Shown here one piece after another: positions 62,602-64,000 of a stretch of 64,000 nt of DNA. The notes under the pieces are model-generated. The model did not search any database. It had not been told where the DNA came from and was given only the letters and a program-made list of their open reading frames with translations. This DNA is from Prevotella merdae. GTDB lineage: Bacteria > Bacteroidota > Bacteroidia > Bacteroidales > Bacteroidaceae. Where the stretch lies: NCBI RefSeq assembly GCF_900290275.1, contig NZ_LT985323.1, positions 124,001 through 188,000 of the forward strand. The letters are read 5' to 3'. Within the stretch, counting starts at the first letter, position 1, and every line of letters starts with the position of its first letter. Made by a program: the position numbers and the translations under genes.

Positions 62602-63369
62602 ATGGGAAAGATAATAGCATTGGCCAACCAAAAAGGTGGAGTTGGCAAGACAACAACAACGATTAATCTCGCAGCATCTCTCGCTACTTTTGAGAAGACG
62701 GTGCTCGTAGTAGATGCCGACCCGCAGGCTAATGCCTCAAGCGGACTCGGAGTAGATATACAAGAAATCGACTGCTCACTCTACGAATGTATTATCGACC
62801 AAGCCGACGTGCGCGATGCCGTCTACACCACAGACATAAACGGGCTTGACATCATTCCAAGCCATATCGACCTCGTGGGAGCAGAGATTGAAATGCTCAA
62901 CCTTAAGAACCGCGAGCGTATCATCAAGAACATGCTCGACAAGATACGCGACGACTACGACTACATCCTTATCGACTGCAGCCCGTCGCTTGGACTTATC
63001 ACAGTCAACGCTCTTACAGCTGCCGACTCGGTGATAATACCAGTACAATGCGAGTACTTTGCCTTGGAGGGCATAACAAAACTGCTCAACACCATTAAGA
63101 TAATCAAGAGCAAGCTGAACCCAAGTCTGGAAATAGAAGGATTCTTGCTCACTATGTACGACAGCCGCCTGCGCCTTGCCAACCAAATATACGACGAGGT
63201 GAAGAGACACTTCCAAGAACTGGTGTTCAAGACAGTTATACAACGTAACGTAAAATTGAGCGAAAGTCCAAGCCACGGACTGCCAGTTATACTGTACGAC
63301 GCAGACTCGGCTGGCTCGAAGAACCACTTGGCTCTGGCCAAGGAAATAATCAATAAGAACGACAAATAA
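62602..63369 (+). CDS. parA: Chromosome-partitioning ATPase ParA (Soj)
   Basis: A 255-residue protein. The frame opens at TTG 62593, but ATG 62602 (MGKIIALANQKGGVGKTTTT) is the natural start. Deviant Walker A KGGVGKTT, switch I VDADPQANASSGLG, Walker B DYILIDCSPSLGLIT. It binds DNA non-specifically and moves ParB-parS complexes. parB starts at the base after its stop codon, so the two are co-translated. No N-terminal HTH, so this is the chromosomal short type. Confidence 0.96.
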   Translation: MGKIIALANQKGGVGKTTTTINLAASLATFEKTVLVVDADPQANASSGLGVDIQEIDCSLYECIIDQADVRDAVYTTDINGLDIIPSHIDLVGAEIEMLNLKNRERIIKNMLDKIRDDYDYILIDCSPSLGLITVNALTAADSVIIPVQCEYFALEGITKLLNTIKIIKSKLNPSLEIEGFLLTMYDSRLRLANQIYDEVKRHFQELVFKTVIQRNVKLSESPSHGLPVILYDADSAGSKNHLALAKEIINKNDK

Positions 63370-64000
63370 ATGGCAGTACACAAGAAATACAACAGAAGCG
63401 TGCTCGGACGTGGACTCGACGACATAGAAGGAGGCAAAGGGCTCGACGCGCTTATCGACACTGGAAGCGTGCGCACGCAAGGCTCGTCGACCATAAGCGA
63501 GATTCCACTCGATCAAATCGAGGCTAATCCTAACCAACCACGCCGAGACTTTGACGAGGAGGCTTTGCAAGAGTTGGCTACAAGCATTGAGCAGATTGGC
63601 ATCATTCAGCCTATAACGCTCAGACAGACTGCCGAAAACCATTACCAGATTATTGCAGGCGAGCGACGTTGGCGTGCCTCACAGATAGCCGGGCTGTATG
63701 CAATCCCTGCATATATACGCACCATTAACGACGAGAGCATCATGGAGATGGCTCTTATCGAAAACATACAACGCGAGGACCTCAATGCCATAGAGATTGC
63801 TCTTGCATACGAACATCTGCTTGACGCTGAGGGAATGACACAGGAAAAAGTGTCTGAACGCGTGGGCAAGAGCCGCACAGCCATAACCAACTATCTACGA
63901 CTGCTGCGTCTGCCGGCACAAGTGCAGATAGCATTGCAGAAGAAGGAGATAGATATGGGACATGCACGCGCTCTATTAGCTGTAGACTCGCCATCGTTGC
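63370..64000 (+). CDS. parB: ParB partition protein, N-terminal part (3' end outside window)
   Basis: 210 codons are visible, open to the window edge. It begins MAVHKKYNRSVLGRGLD, then the ParB CTPase domain with IEANPNQPRRDFDEEALQEL, QPITLR, the catalytic-box GERRWRAS and LIENIQREDLNAIE. The HTH region KVSERVGKSRTAITNYLRLL follows, reaching toward the dimerisation domain, which is cut off. It loads at parS sites near the origin. No GTTTCACGTGAAAC-like parS was noticed in this window. Confidence 0.95.
   Translation, partial: MAVHKKYNRSVLGRGLDDIEGGKGLDALIDTGSVRTQGSSTISEIPLDQIEANPNQPRRDFDEEALQELATSIEQIGIIQPITLRQTAENHYQIIAGERRWRASQIAGLYAIPAYIRTINDESIMEMALIENIQREDLNAIEIALAYEHLLDAEGMTQEKVSERVGKSRTAITNYLRLLRLPAQVQIALQKKEIDMGHARALLAVDSPSL

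Noticed and set aside
62776..63642. 288-codon antisense frame over parA-parB
   Set aside because: Shadow frame; both plus-strand genes are unmistakable.
62500..64000. parS site near parAB
   Set aside because: No near-perfect match to the GTTTCACGTGAAAC-type palindrome was seen by eye in this part.

Overview
The window is 64 kb of chromosome from a member of the Bacteroidota, order Bacteroidales, most likely a Prevotella-type species (Prevotellaceae). The evidence is a set of lineage markers: fimbrillin/FimB/DUF3575 fimbrial genes, the type IX secretion (T9SS) genes porW and porX, a cargo protein with a T9SS sorting tail, an Omp28-family protein, a FISUMP-domain protein, a GSCFA protein, a DUF2023/flavodoxin pair, a pfs-luxS pair, and many Bacteroidota-type promoters (TTTG, about 20 bp, TAnnTTTG) in place of sigma-70 boxes. 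The species cannot be fixed from the sequence alone.

Layout. 1-3.3 kb: the end of a nitroreductase, a membrane-anchored OmpR-type DNA-binding protein, and an outer-membrane beta-barrel gene with three 11-bp direct repeats in front of its promoter. 3.4-10 kb: carB, carA and a purF-type amidotransferase on the minus strand. 10.1-11.2 kb: a Wza-like export lipoprotein and tRNA-Pro. 11.4-18.5 kb: aroA, a small membrane protein, porW, porX and tsaE, all on the plus strand. 18.6-30.6 kb: mostly housekeeping genes (ribD, a PafA-like phosphatase, fmt, tsaC, a ClC channel, a flippase, SprT, TlpA, a RecD-like helicase) with small palindromic repeats between them. 30.7-32.2 kb: ribosomal protein L31 type B and a secreted nuclease.

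32.3-42.2 kb is the accessory, surface-directed part. A four-gene fimbrial operon is read from a promoter region holding a run of nine C. It is followed by a three-gene secreted-protein cluster (a frameshifted T9SS-type protein, a FISUMP protein and an Omp28 protein with a sorting tail). Two long spacers rich in hairpins and repeats flank this region.

43-53.5 kb: a GSCFA/YfhO pair, an orphan promoter-terminator unit likely to make a small RNA, mtn-luxS, an apparently intact group II intron sitting directly behind the cdsA terminator, then cdsA, ftsH and rsfS. 53.8-64 kb: two identical tRNA-Gln genes, a shortened MalQ-like protein without the catalytic half, flavodoxin and DUF2023, a GH95 fucosidase, a hydrolase, lpxB, surE and parA-parB (parB runs off the end).

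Functionally the window combines nucleotide, shikimate and riboflavin synthesis, tRNA modification and envelope biogenesis with a surface and secretion layer. The points most worth a second look are the wHTH/operator/OMP cassette at 0.46-3.3 kb, the homopolymer runs at the fimbrial promoter and in the T9SS cargo gene, the orphan transcript upstream of mtn, and the catalytically empty MalQ homologue.
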